Shown here: positions 6,343 to 14,689 of the stretch, one piece after another | Position numbering within the stretch: position 1 is the first letter of the stretch | How the letters are laid out: every line of letters starts with the position of its first letter | From: Sphingobacterium alkalisoli | Lineage (GTDB): Bacteria > Bacteroidota > Bacteroidia > Sphingobacteriales > Sphingobacteriaceae | Assembly: GCF_005049105.1 (NCBI RefSeq) | Contig: NZ_SUKA01000006.1 | Span: 1 to 64,000, forward strand | Reading direction: 5' to 3' | Length of the DNA stretch: 64,000 bases | Program-made: the position numbers and the translations under genes | Notes under the pieces: model-generated | Databases searched by the model: none | Told to the model about the DNA's origin: nothing | The model's input: the letters and a program-made list of their open reading frames with translations, nothing else

Positions 6343-8757
6343 TCAAATAGGAAGTTTTTTCGTGTATTTCTTCTTCCGTATATATTGTTGAACAGAACCG
6401 ATAAGAAGCAGGAGAACGAGCGGAACGATGATATTGATCACTTGCCATTGCACCTTCTCGTTACGTACTTTGGCTTGGTCGAGTAAACGGAGCTTCACTT
6501 CCCGGTTTCGAAGCGCGATCAAGCTTTCATCATTCACTAGGTAATCAACAATATTTTCCAAGAATATTTTGTTGGCAAATTGTTGTTCGGTATAGCGATC
6601 CCAGCCCAATGGATACGGAGACTGATCTTTTGCATTCACTTGATTTATCAGCCAGTCCCCATCGGAAATGACGAGCATTTTAGCGGGCTTTGAAATGTTG
6701 GATAGATCGACGGGAGATTGTATGCCAGACGGGACGGGACGGTTTTCAAAAATATAGGGAAATTTTCCAGAAAGTAGTATTCCAACAGGTTCAGGTTTTG
6801 TTCGGAATTTTGTGGGATCAGGCCGCTCTTCCACCATTTGTAAAGACAAGGCCATCGGTGTATTGAGCAGACGCGTAAAAGGAGATGTCTGCAAAATCAC
6901 TTCTTTTTTTATCCCTGTACAGGCAACTGTGTCTATTGTGCCGATAAACTCTGTGCGTATTCCATCCAAATTTTTGACGACGGGATGTGTACTGATCGGC
7001 ATTAAAATAGGAAAGAAGTACCAAGGTGAAAGTTCAATTTGTGCATTCCCGCCAATATTCCCCACGGATAAAGGAATCTGTCCGCAGTTCAGATCGGCAA
7101 TCATATTGTAGTTTAACCTTGCTCCGTATAAAAAAAGTTGATCGTCGAGATTGAGCTGTCGACCTATAACGGTCTGGTTGCCTTGGGAGCGCAAGGCGTC
7201 AAGACTGGCATCAAGCTGGTCAATAGCCCAAATGACGCCTCCGCCGTGACGGATAAAGTAGTCTAATTTATATTTTTCGCTTTCTGAAAAGGGCTTAATT
7301 GGCTTAGCGATAACGATAATTTGTATTTGCTTCAAGTCTTCGAGATGGATAGAATCTAAGTGAAGACGCCCCACTTGATTGCCTACCATAAGCGTGTGCA
7401 TCGCGTCGTATAGTTCTAAGTCGCTGGGTTCCCCGTGGCCCTCGGTGAATCCGATATAGGAGATTTTGTCAGCGATAACTTTACGAATGGCCGAAGCAAA
7501 AGCATATTCTAGATTTTGAATGGAATTGTTTAATACGTATTCGGGATCGGCTCCAGTTTTGTTCTGGAGAAGGCTAATATTGACTTCTAAAGAGTCGGTA
7601 TTGACAATGGCGGCTGGGAAGATGAGTTTTTGAGAAAATCCGCTCTCGGATTTGACGCTTAGATTGGTAGGGTAAAGCCCACGGTTTATCAGTGCTTGCG
7701 TAAATTCTTGTTGCTGCTGTTCGTTCCCTTCTAATGGATTAACCAGATTTATTTTAATGCGGCCATCGGAATAGGCCTGAAGGTCGGACGCCATGTCGAT
7801 GGCAGCTCGTCGCAGTCGTTTAAACCCACTAGGAAGGTCGCCATCTAAGAAGATCGTAATATAAATATCTTGATCTAGGTTTTTAATTAGTTCTTTCGAC
7901 GTGTCAGATAGCGTGAAACGTTTGTCTTCGGTGAAATCTATTCGGCCAAATAGGTTGTAAAAGAAGGACTGATTTAGGATTAGAAGGAAAACAATAGTAC
8001 CTATATAGACGGTGAACGTTGTTTTTCGGGCTCTGAAAAATCTACCTAAATGACCGATGGACAAGGTCAGGAAGAAAATGGAAAAACTAAGGAAATAAAT
8101 AAAATCCTGGGCCGCTAAAACTCCTCTACTCACGGCATCGTAGTGGGATTGAATTCCCATGCCGGCGAGGCCATCGGCAACTGCTGTAAAAATCGGAAGC
8201 TGTGCTATGGCACCGATACCGTAATAGATGGTGAAACAAAGGAAAATGGCAAGTAGAAAGGCTATAATTGGATTTTGTGTTAGCGATGAGCAGAAAATAC
8301 TCAGTGCTACGAAAGCGCTAGAGAGTAGAAGTAATCCGAGATAGGATCCGATCGTGGCCCCCAAATCAATATTTCCAATGGGAAATGCCAGAACGTAGAG
8401 CGTAATAGCATAGACAATAGTAGGGAGTATGGCTAGGATAACGATGGTCAAACTACCTGCATATTTTTCAATCACAATTTGTTTAAGGGAAATTGGACGG
8501 CTCAGAAGCAGGTCGTAGGTGCCATCTGCCTTTTCTCCTGCTATACTGCGCATTGTGATAGCGGGAATTAAAAATATAAGTAAATAGGGTGCAAGAGAAA
8601 AGAAACCTTCTAACGAAGCATACCCTGTTTCCAACATAGAAGAATCTGGGAAAAACCAAAGCACAAGCCCTGTTATGAGAAGGAACAGACTAATGGCTAA
8701 ATATCCAATGAGCGAATTAAAATAACTCGCTACCTCTTTTTTGTAAATGCTAAACAA
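6343..8757 (-). CDS. GldF-GldG fusion: gliding-type ABC transporter permease plus substrate-binding-like protein
   Basis: The 804-residue protein joins two families that are separate genes in Flavobacterium. Residues 1-240 are an ABC-2 permease like GldF, with six membrane spans and the marker IAGEKADGTYDLLLSRPIS. From about residue 248 a new membrane span leads into a GldG/ABC_transp_aux-type extracytoplasmic region (FTEDKRFTLSDTSKELIKNL, later GFTEGHGEPSD), which ends in a C-terminal span and a basic tail. The partner ATPase would be GldA at 9495-10205. The frame has no ATG at its start: the first usable codon is TTG at 8757, with a stop five codons upstream. Gliding itself is not implied, as non-gliding Bacteroidetes keep these genes. 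Confidence 0.85.
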   Translation of the reverse strand: MFSIYKKEVASYFNSLIGYLAISLFLLITGLVLWFFPDSSMLETGYASLEGFFSLAPYLLIFLIPAITMRSIAGEKADGTYDLLLSRPISLKQIVIEKYAGSLTIVILAILPTIVYAITLYVLAFPIGNIDLGATIGSYLGLLLLSSAFVALSIFCSSLTQNPIIAFLLAIFLCFTIYYGIGAIAQLPIFTAVADGLAGMGIQSHYDAVSRGVLAAQDFIYFLSFSIFFLTLSIGHLGRFFRARKTTFTVYIGTIVFLLILNQSFFYNLFGRIDFTEDKRFTLSDTSKELIKNLDQDIYITIFLDGDLPSGFKRLRRAAIDMASDLQAYSDGRIKINLVNPLEGNEQQQQEFTQALINRGLYPTNLSVKSESGFSQKLIFPAAIVNTDSLEVNISLLQNKTGADPEYVLNNSIQNLEYAFASAIRKVIADKISYIGFTEGHGEPSDLELYDAMHTLMVGNQVGRLHLDSIHLEDLKQIQIIVIAKPIKPFSESEKYKLDYFIRHGGGVIWAIDQLDASLDALRSQGNQTVIGRQLNLDDQLFLYGARLNYNMIADLNCGQIPLSVGNIGGNAQIELSPWYFFPILMPISTHPVVKNLDGIRTEFIGTIDTVACTGIKKEVILQTSPFTRLLNTPMALSLQMVEERPDPTKFRTKPEPVGILLSGKFPYIFENRPVPSGIQSPVDLSNISKPAKMLVISDGDWLINQVNAKDQSPYPLGWDRYTEQQFANKIFLENIVDYLVNDESLIALRNREVKLRLLDQAKVRNEKVQWQVINIIVPLVLLLLIGSVQQYIRKKKYTKKLPI

Positions 8758-8810
8758 TGCCTTTTCGTTTTATTTTGCTTCGAAAATAGGGAAATGATTG
8801 CGGTAAAGCA

Positions 8811-8843
8811 AGAGAGCACAAATCCTCGCGATCGGTGCTCTCT
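8811..8843 (-). terminator. hairpin terminator after the outer-membrane barrel gene
   Basis: AGAGAGCAC (8811-8819) and GTGCTCTCT (8835-8843) are perfect inverted repeats. On the minus strand the stem is followed by TTGCTTTACC, a short T-rich tract. It separates the barrel gene from the GldF-GldG gene. Confidence 0.55.
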
Positions 8844-8870
8844 AAGTTGTATAAAATTAAGCGTTTTTTT

Positions 8871-9455
8871 CTATCTGCGACCAGGCAAGTAAATCTGAAA
8901 TCCTACGCCGACACCTAGGCCTGTCTGCTTTTCACTGATATTGACATTTGCTTTGGAATAATTGTAACCTAGCGTGGCTTCGAGTGCGACTGTCTGTGTG
9001 ATAAAGTGGGCATAACCCACATTTGCACCTAAAGCAAGTCCAACATCGCTGCCTGCACTACTGCCTGCAATACCAACATTACCGTGGGCGAAAAATCGGC
9101 CAGTGGAGCTAGCTCCTTCTGGAAAATAATAACGTATAAAAGGAGCAACGCCGTAAGTCCACTCATTATCGGTGTCGGGAATGGTTTTGAGGCCTAAATT
9201 AACCTCGGCACCTAAAGCAATCCCATCAGATATAAAATATCCCGCTCTGGGTTGTACGGCTGCATTGAATGATTCAGCTTCAAAACTGTATCCAATGTTG
9301 CCAATGGCACCTCCAACCATCCAGTTACCTGCTTTGATAGGTGTAAGTCCTACATTTGCTGAGCTTTGTGGAACAGTATTAATTTGTTGTGCATTTGCCA
9401 AGGAAACGATACCGATGGCGATAGCGAATGATAGTATGTATTTTTTCATATCCAT
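8871..9455 (-). CDS. outer-membrane beta-barrel protein
   Basis: The protein has a signal peptide (KKYILSFAIAIGIVSLANAQ, cleavage after NAQ) followed by alternating strands rich in Gly and aromatic residues (GGAIGNIGYSFEAESF, YGVAPFIRYYFPEG) and ends with GVGFQIYLPGRR, as in eight-stranded OmpW/OmpX-type barrels. At 194 residues it fits a small barrel. Its role is not known. It follows gldA by 39 bases on the same strand and may be co-transcribed. Start could also be the second Met, at 9449. Confidence 0.8.
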   Translation of the reverse strand: MDMKKYILSFAIAIGIVSLANAQQINTVPQSSANVGLTPIKAGNWMVGGAIGNIGYSFEAESFNAAVQPRAGYFISDGIALGAEVNLGLKTIPDTDNEWTYGVAPFIRYYFPEGASSTGRFFAHGNVGIAGSSAGSDVGLALGANVGYAHFITQTVALEATLGYNYSKANVNISEKQTGLGVGVGFQIYLPGRR

Positions 9456-9494
9456 TATTGTTTAGCTTTAAAACAAAATGAATTGAAATAAGTT

Positions 9495-10205
9495 TTAATT
9501 TTTGGTAAGTTCTACGAAAATTTCTTCCATATTTTGGTTAGGAAATTTTACAGCGGCTTCAGATTTAAGAAAATGGTCTTTGACTATGCCTTTATGAAGG
9601 ACGATAATTTCATCACATAAGGCTTCAACTTCCTGCATAATGTGTGTAGATAGCAAAACGGTTTTATTTGTACTTAATGTTTTGATCAATGTTCTTATTT
9701 CCAATATTTGATTGGGATCGAGTCCGGAAGTGGGCTCATCTAAAATCAAAATCTGTGGATCATGTATAATCGCCATTGCAATACCTACGCGCTGTCTGTA
9801 TCCTTTGGATAATTGACTTGCTTTCTTATGTTGTTCCGTTGATAGTCCGGTAAGGGATATTACTTCTTGGATTCGATGCAAAGAATTAGGAATCTGATGT
9901 AAACGGGCTTCGAAAGCCAGTATTTCCTGTAGATACATTTCTTGGTATAACGGATTGTTTTCGGGCAGATAACCGATTCTCTTTTTTGCTTTTAGAGGGT
10001 CGAGTTTAATATTGATGCCATTTATAGTGCATTCTCCTTGGTCAAAGGGAAGGATACCTGCTAAAATTTTCATTGTAGTGGATTTTCCTGCACCATTAGG
10101 TCCTAAAAATCCGATAATGTGATTGGACTGGGTTTTAAAATTAATGGATGCCAATGCTTTTTGACGACCATAAGATTTAGTCAAATTATTTACTTGAATG
10201 GACAT
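9495..10205 (-). CDS. gldA: ABC transporter ATP-binding protein, GldA-like and short
   Basis: This is an ABC-2 type ATPase with Walker A GPNGAGKST (about 34-42), signature LSKGYRQRVG (about 138-147), Walker B ILILDEPTSGLDP (about 160-172) and switch His in STHIM. It resembles GldA in its N-terminal three quarters (YLPENNPLYQEMYLQEIL). GldA proteins are about 300 residues; this one has 236. The loss is internal: after VLHKG the chain passes within about 25 residues to the usual last helix NMEEIFVELTKN, so the accessory domain of about 60 residues is missing. It should energise the GldF-GldG fusion encoded 0.7 kb downstream. It starts 4 bases after aroK ends. Confidence 0.85.
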   Translation of the reverse strand: MSIQVNNLTKSYGRQKALASINFKTQSNHIIGFLGPNGAGKSTTMKILAGILPFDQGECTINGINIKLDPLKAKKRIGYLPENNPLYQEMYLQEILAFEARLHQIPNSLHRIQEVISLTGLSTEQHKKASQLSKGYRQRVGIAMAIIHDPQILILDEPTSGLDPNQILEIRTLIKTLSTNKTVLLSTHIMQEVEALCDEIIVLHKGIVKDHFLKSEAAVKFPNQNMEEIFVELTKN

Positions 10206-10209
10206 ACGC

Positions 10210-10740
10210 TTATGATTGGATACCCTTGGTCTGATGCCGTTCTATAAGATCTATTATTTCTTCGATGGGGGTATGGATTTGCGCAAACTTGATGTGGGCT
10301 TGCTCATAATATTTCTCTCTTTCTTGTAGTTTGGTGGAAATGAAAGTAAATAACTCATCGCCGGATAATCCCTTTAGAATAGGACGCTTATTGATATCGG
10401 ATTGGCTTAATCTAGCATAAAGTGACTTTGGTGTATGATATAGATATAAGGAAAGTCCGTTATTGTTGATCCATTTCATATTGTCGTAAAAGCAAGGTGT
10501 CCCTCCCCCTGTAGAAATTACCGCATACTTGTTAGACTGTTTCTTGAGGAACTCTCTTTCTAATTCACGGAACTGCAGTTCGCCATGTAAGTTAAAATAT
10601 TCGGGAATAGACATTCCAATATGTAATACGATCTCATGATCGAGATCAATAAAAGGAAGCTGCATGACCTGTGCAATCTTCTTGCCCCAAGTTGTTTTTC
10701 CGCTTCCCATAAAGCCCACTAAAAATATTGGTTTATCCAT
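10210..10740 (-). CDS. aroK: shikimate kinase
   Basis: Shikimate kinase phosphorylates shikimate at the 3-OH with ATP in the aromatic amino acid pathway. The 176-residue protein has Walker A GFMGSGKTTW (about 9-18), the shikimate-binding Asp in FIDLDHEI (about 31-38), and ISTGGGTPC (about 75-83), the conserved GGG motif. The lid region has NKRPIL. It lies in a minus-strand run between the DoxX-like gene (1 base apart) and gldA (4 bases apart), so it is read from the promoter before the DUF1599 gene. Confidence 0.93.
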   Translation of the reverse strand: MDKPIFLVGFMGSGKTTWGKKIAQVMQLPFIDLDHEIVLHIGMSIPEYFNLHGELQFRELEREFLKKQSNKYAVISTGGGTPCFYDNMKWINNNGLSLYLYHTPKSLYARLSQSDINKRPILKGLSGDELFTFISTKLQEREKYYEQAHIKFAQIHTPIEEIIDLIERHQTKGIQS

Positions 10741-10741
10741 G

Positions 10742-11947
10742 TTACTGACCGTGAAAATAGGTTTTCTCCAATTCCTCTCTATTCGGAAAGGAATGTTTGG
10801 ACCATTTATTGATTACGATGCCATTTTGTAATAATAACACACCAGGATTGGATCGAACCATGCTCTTAAGAGGAATTGCATCCACATAAAAAGTTTCTAG
10901 AACCAGATCTAATTGATCATTCAGATAGTTCACATCGTTAGAAGCACTTGCTGTAAGTAGCGTTGCTCTAATATTATAATCTTTTGAGAGATCACGAATA
11001 GTCTCGTTTAACCTATCCAACGCAAGGAAGTCAGTAGGTGATAATTTGGTCACATCGGTACTCACGACCACAAAGTTATAGTAGGGGTTGGTAATAATCT
11101 CCTGCGTTAAATTATTGCCTTCGGCATCGGAAATAATCAGATCGGGTATCGCAACTTGATATCCTTTTCTTAGCAATTTGGTTTCTGGCTCGCCAACAAC
11201 CTCCCAGTTTTCATCCTCCCATATTTTTTCAGCCATATATACCTTATCAGTTACTTTTTTGCTTTCTCCAGTGACTTTATGTTGGAGGGTGTAGATATGT
11301 TGGTATTCATCTTGGGGTGCCCCTTCCGGGATTTCCATCAACAGTGGAATATTATTGCCAATTTTATAAGGTAAAAAGTCAATGAACGGGAGGAAATAAA
11401 CCGTATAGATGCCTATCCCGAAAGAGACGACGAAGATGATAAAGGTGGCTAGATTACGTGAGAAACTGTTCTTGATTAACGGTGTTAACCTAGCTCGGTA
11501 CACGAAGATGATAAGAATAAATCCAAGTAGTATAAGGTCTTTGATGAAGGATTGCCAAGGGGTAAGGGGTATTGCATCGCCAAAACAGCCACAAGAGGTT
11601 ACGACTTCAAAAAAAGCAGAATAAAACGTTAGAAATGTAAAAAATAGGATTAGCATGAGCAAGCCCCATGCTACTTCCTTTCCCGCTATCCCCAACAAAA
11701 GTAGCGCTCCCAAAATGATTTCCAATGCACAAATAATGACGGCTATCCATGTACTGTAGTCATTCAGAAAGTTCAGGTGGAATACGTGAAAATATTCTTG
11801 CAACTTAAAGCCAAATCCCATAGGATCATTAGCTTTTATTAATCCGGAAAAAATAAAAAGTAAACCGACAAATAGCCGTGATATCCAGAGTAGGGCATTG
11901 GGTTTTTCGGATTGGGTGTTATAGGCGGTATAGTATGAAGTCGACAT
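10742..11947 (-). CDS. BT_3928-like membrane protein with DoxX/MauE domain and thioredoxin-like tail
   Basis: The 401-residue protein starts with a four-helix membrane domain of the DoxX/MauE type (about residues 20-160), with FSGLIKANDPMGFGFKLQEY and a SCGCFGD motif (Cys119, Cys121) facing the membrane surface. Residues about 170-190 form another span, and the rest resembles a thioredoxin-like fold outside the membrane, though without a CxxC pair. The family is typical of Bacteroidetes and is usually next to DUF1599, as here (5 bases apart). MauE-type domains suggest a link to disulfide exchange; the precise reaction is unknown. Confidence 0.8.
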   Translation of the reverse strand: MSTSYYTAYNTQSEKPNALLWISRLFVGLLFIFSGLIKANDPMGFGFKLQEYFHVFHLNFLNDYSTWIAVIICALEIILGALLLLGIAGKEVAWGLLMLILFFTFLTFYSAFFEVVTSCGCFGDAIPLTPWQSFIKDLILLGFILIIFVYRARLTPLIKNSFSRNLATFIIFVVSFGIGIYTVYFLPFIDFLPYKIGNNIPLLMEIPEGAPQDEYQHIYTLQHKVTGESKKVTDKVYMAEKIWEDENWEVVGEPETKLLRKGYQVAIPDLIISDAEGNNLTQEIITNPYYNFVVVSTDVTKLSPTDFLALDRLNETIRDLSKDYNIRATLLTASASNDVNYLNDQLDLVLETFYVDAIPLKSMVRSNPGVLLLQNGIVINKWSKHSFPNREELEKTYFHGQ

Positions 11948-11952
11948 CTCGT

Positions 11953-12498
11953 TTAATTTTGTTTAGCTAATCCTAATTTTATTAACGCAAATACGGCGTA
12001 ATTCAACATATCTTGATAATTGGCTTGAAGCCCTTCTGATACTAAGGTATAACCGCCATTGTCTTCTATTTGTTTTACGCGATGGATTTTCATTAAAATA
12101 AGATCTGTCATGGATGAAGTACGCATATCACGCCATGCTTCGCCATAATCATGGTTTTTGGCAAACATGAGGTCTCGTGTTTCATTTACTTTTTGGGTAT
12201 ATTGCTGCGCAACCCATGATGGATCAAGGTTTTCATCACCGCCCTCACCTAGCTCGAGCTGCATCAGAGCAATTACGCAATAGTTAATAATGCCAACATA
12301 CTCATCAGTGATGCCTTCGCCTACTTTGGACACTTTTTTTATTTCTAGCGTTCGTATTCGCTGTGCTTTAATATAGATTTGATCTGTAATTGAGGAAAGT
12401 CTTAAGATACGCCAAGCAGTGCCATAGTCTTGGGTTTTCTTGATAAATAGATCTTGGCAATAGCTAATTATCGTATTGTATTCCGTAGTTGTGTCCAT
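11953..12498 (-). CDS. DUF1599 protein (nucleotide modification associated domain 1), internal duplication
   Basis: The 181-residue protein consists of two copies of one alpha-helical unit. The first (about 19-82) has KTQDYGTAWRILRLSSITDQ, the second (about 112-176) AKNHDYGEAWRDMRTSSMTD; each ends with a helix like NYCVIALMQLELG or NYAVFALIKLGLA. This is the DUF1599 / NMAD1 family. Members are linked by neighbourhood to nucleotide chemistry, but a biochemical role is not established. It is the first gene of a minus-strand unit running through DoxX-like, aroK, gldA and perhaps the barrel gene. Confidence 0.85.
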   Translation of the reverse strand: MDTTTEYNTIISYCQDLFIKKTQDYGTAWRILRLSSITDQIYIKAQRIRTLEIKKVSKVGEGITDEYVGIINYCVIALMQLELGEGGDENLDPSWVAQQYTQKVNETRDLMFAKNHDYGEAWRDMRTSSMTDLILMKIHRVKQIEDNGGYTLVSEGLQANYQDMLNYAVFALIKLGLAKQN

Positions 12499-12536
12499 AT
12501 AGATATCTAAATTGCTGTGTAGGCAATGAATTGAGA

Positions 12537-12544
12537 CAAATATA
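12537..12544 (-). promoter_or_regulatory. -7 promoter element of the DUF1599-aroK-gldA unit
   Basis: On the minus strand this reads TATATTTG, a perfect TAnnTTTG, 39 bases before the DUF1599 ATG. The -33 position holds no clear TTG. Confidence 0.45.
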
Positions 12545-12654
12545 ATGAGAATTACTTATTTCACTTTGTCACATTTGTATTGGAGGGGTTTAATTTTTAA
12601 GAAAAGGAATAATTATGCTAATTTAGACAATTGAATGTGGAACATTAATATAAT

Positions 12655-13452
12655 ATGAATATACATAAGCCAGTAATACGAGATGTAAATATCATACGCT
12701 ATGTACAACCTTTTCGGGAGGGAGGTTCGCTTCCAGCACTTGTGGATGCAGACGACGGATTTAGTTATGTGATTAAATTTAGAGGTGCCGGACAGGGTAA
12801 AAAGGCATTGATTGCTGAATTGATAGGAGGGGAATTGGCTCGGTTTCTGGGCTTACGAATGCCTGAAATGGTCTTCGCCGAGCTCGATGAATCATTTGGA
12901 CGAACGGAACCTGACGAAGAGATCCAGGACTTGTTGAAATTTTCGATCGGTAGGAATTTAGGTATACACTTTCTGAATGGTGCGATTACTTTCGATGCCA
13001 ATGTGGATGTCATCGCCGAAGAGGAAGCTTCGAAAATTGTATGGCTCGATGCATTGTTGATGAATGTTGACCGTACGCCTCGTAATACCAATATGTTGAT
13101 CTGGCATAAGGAATTGTGGTTAATAGACCACGGCGCTTCATTGTATTTTCATCATTCGTGGGACAATTGGGAAGAACAAGCAATTAAGCCCTTTATTCAG
13201 ATTAAGGACCATGTTTTGCTGAAAAATGCCTCGAAGGTGAGGAGGATAGACGAAGAATATAAAGCGCTATTTACGGAGGAGCATATTCGAAATATACTTG
13301 CTGTTATACCGGATGAGTGGCTATTACAGGAAGGCAGTGACGTTACGCCCGACGAATCTAGAGCCGTGTATGTCGAATTCTTAATGCGTAGGATTATGCA
13401 TTCTGAAACTTTTATAAACCAAATTGAACATGAACGAGAGAGCCGTATATGA
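12655..13452 (+). CDS. HipA-like kinase domain protein
   Basis: The 265-residue protein carries the HipA-type protein kinase core without the HipA N-terminal subdomain. Visible parts are a candidate ATP lysine in YVIKF (Lys41), the catalytic loop WLDALLMNVDRTPRNTNM with Asp139 and Asn144/146, and the metal-binding LIDHGASL (Asp158). No HipB-type antitoxin lies next to it, so it is not a standard hipBA module. It overlaps a DUF3037 gene by 23 bases; this pair recurs in many bacteria, which suggests a joint function. Substrate is unknown. Residues in the kinase core look intact, so it may be active. Confidence 0.85.
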   Translation: MNIHKPVIRDVNIIRYVQPFREGGSLPALVDADDGFSYVIKFRGAGQGKKALIAELIGGELARFLGLRMPEMVFAELDESFGRTEPDEEIQDLLKFSIGRNLGIHFLNGAITFDANVDVIAEEEASKIVWLDALLMNVDRTPRNTNMLIWHKELWLIDHGASLYFHHSWDNWEEQAIKPFIQIKDHVLLKNASKVRRIDEEYKALFTEEHIRNILAVIPDEWLLQEGSDVTPDESRAVYVEFLMRRIMHSETFINQIEHERESRI

Positions 13453-13813
13453 GTATGCTGTAGTGCGTGTGGTTCCTCGGGTGGAACGAGAGGAATTTGT
13501 AAATGTTGGCGTAGCCATGTACTGCAGAAAACAACGGTATGCGCAGGTTAAGATATTCGTTGATGTACCTAAATGCACCGCATTAGATCCTGCCATCGAT
13601 TTGGAACTAATTTATCGTCATTTGGAATCGTTTGCAAAGATTTGCGCAGGCGATAGGGAGGCCGGTAAAATTGCGGAATTGGATCAAACAGAACGTTTTC
13701 GATGGCTTACGGCTAAGAGAAGTACGTTGATTCAGTGTTCGGCTGTACATCCTGGTTTATGTATATCGGCGGAAGATACCCATGAAGCATTATTTAAAAA
13801 GTTAGTTCTATAG
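13430..13813 (+). CDS. DUF3037 protein
   Basis: The protein starts MNERAVYEYAVVRVVPRVER and continues EEFVNVGVAMYCRKQRY, the conserved DUF3037 N-terminus. It is 127 residues from the ATG at 13430; an upstream TTG at 13424 would add two residues. Translation starts inside the HipA-like kinase gene (23-base overlap, different frame), pointing to coupled expression and a 1:1 partnership. No catalytic motif stands out. It could be a regulatory or scaffolding partner of the kinase, which is inference only. Confidence 0.85.
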   Translation: MNERAVYEYAVVRVVPRVEREEFVNVGVAMYCRKQRYAQVKIFVDVPKCTALDPAIDLELIYRHLESFAKICAGDREAGKIAELDQTERFRWLTAKRSTLIQCSAVHPGLCISAEDTHEALFKKLVL

Positions 13814-13815
13814 GC

Positions 13816-13846
13816 TTGATAGATATTATACAAAGAACTACCTTTG
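13816..13846 (+). promoter_or_regulatory. promoter of cysE-cysM
   Basis: TTG at 13816-13818 and TACCTTTG at 13839-13846 stand 20 nt apart, close to the Bacteroidetes consensus. It lies just after the DUF3037 stop and gives the cysteine genes their own start of transcription. Confidence 0.65.
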
Positions 13847-13879
13847 ATCGGCTGGAGAATATTATAGCTAATAAATATT

Positions 13880-14689
13880 ATGGAAGATTTTTATAATCAT
13901 TTGTATCAAAAGCAGCTCGAAGTGCAGGATATGCCGAGTAATAAGCGTATTGCTGAATGGGCAATGAATGTGCTTCATTTATTATTTCCGGAGCGCAATT
14001 CGAAAAGTTTCGAAAGTGTGGCGGAGATAAAATTGGCTTTTGAACAAGCGGAGGTTGAATTGTTTGAGCTTTTGTTGAAAACGAAAGCCTGCTCGCATTG
14101 TGATAATAGAGAGGTTGCAGCAATTTTTTTTACCGAACTACCAAAGATATATAACTGCATGTTGACCGATGCGCAAGCCATTATGGATGGTGATCCTGCG
14201 GCACGTAGTATTCGCGAAGTGATTCGAACTTATCCAGGATTTACGGCTATCTGTATCTACCGTATTGCTCATCAGCTTTGGTTATTGGGCGTGCCTTTAA
14301 TACCAAGGATCTTGACAGAGCATGCACATTCCAAAACAGGTATTGATATTCATCCTGGCGCTAAAATTGGAGAATATCTATATATCGACCACGGCACTGG
14401 GCTGGTGATTGGTGAGACCTGTATCATTGGAAACCACGTGAAGCTATATCAAGGTGTAACACTGGGTGCATTGAGTGTTGCGAAGTCTATGGTAGATACA
14501 CAACGACATCCAATTATTGAAGATTATGTGATCATTTACGCGGGTGCAACTATTTTAGGAGGAGAGACCGTTGTAGGTCATCATTCTATTATCGGAGGGA
14601 ATGTGTGGCTGACCAATAGTGTAGAACCTTATACAACGGTGTATCACTTACCCAATTCAAAGTTTATCGACTCAAAACCAACAGTATAA
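13880..14689 (+). CDS. cysE: serine O-acetyltransferase
   Basis: This enzyme acetylates serine with acetyl-CoA, the first step of cysteine synthesis. The 269-residue protein has an N-terminal helical part (about 1-130) and a left-handed beta helix of hexapeptide repeats (about 145-235). GIDIHPGAKIG and IDHGTGLVIGET hold the conserved His residues; GVTLGA and RHPIIEDYVIIYAGATILG follow. It resembles the longer EpsC-like form found in Bacteroidetes. Its stop overlaps the cysM start by one base (TAATG), so the two enzymes are made together and may form the cysteine synthase complex. Confidence 0.93.
   Translation: MEDFYNHLYQKQLEVQDMPSNKRIAEWAMNVLHLLFPERNSKSFESVAEIKLAFEQAEVELFELLLKTKACSHCDNREVAAIFFTELPKIYNCMLTDAQAIMDGDPAARSIREVIRTYPGFTAICIYRIAHQLWLLGVPLIPRILTEHAHSKTGIDIHPGAKIGEYLYIDHGTGLVIGETCIIGNHVKLYQGVTLGALSVAKSMVDTQRHPIIEDYVIIYAGATILGGETVVGHHSIIGGNVWLTNSVEPYTTVYHLPNSKFIDSKPTV

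Noticed and set aside
12655..13813. hipBA toxin-antitoxin module
   Set aside because: No HipB-like helix-turn-helix gene, and the kinase lacks the HipA N-terminal part; DUF3037 is not a known antitoxin.
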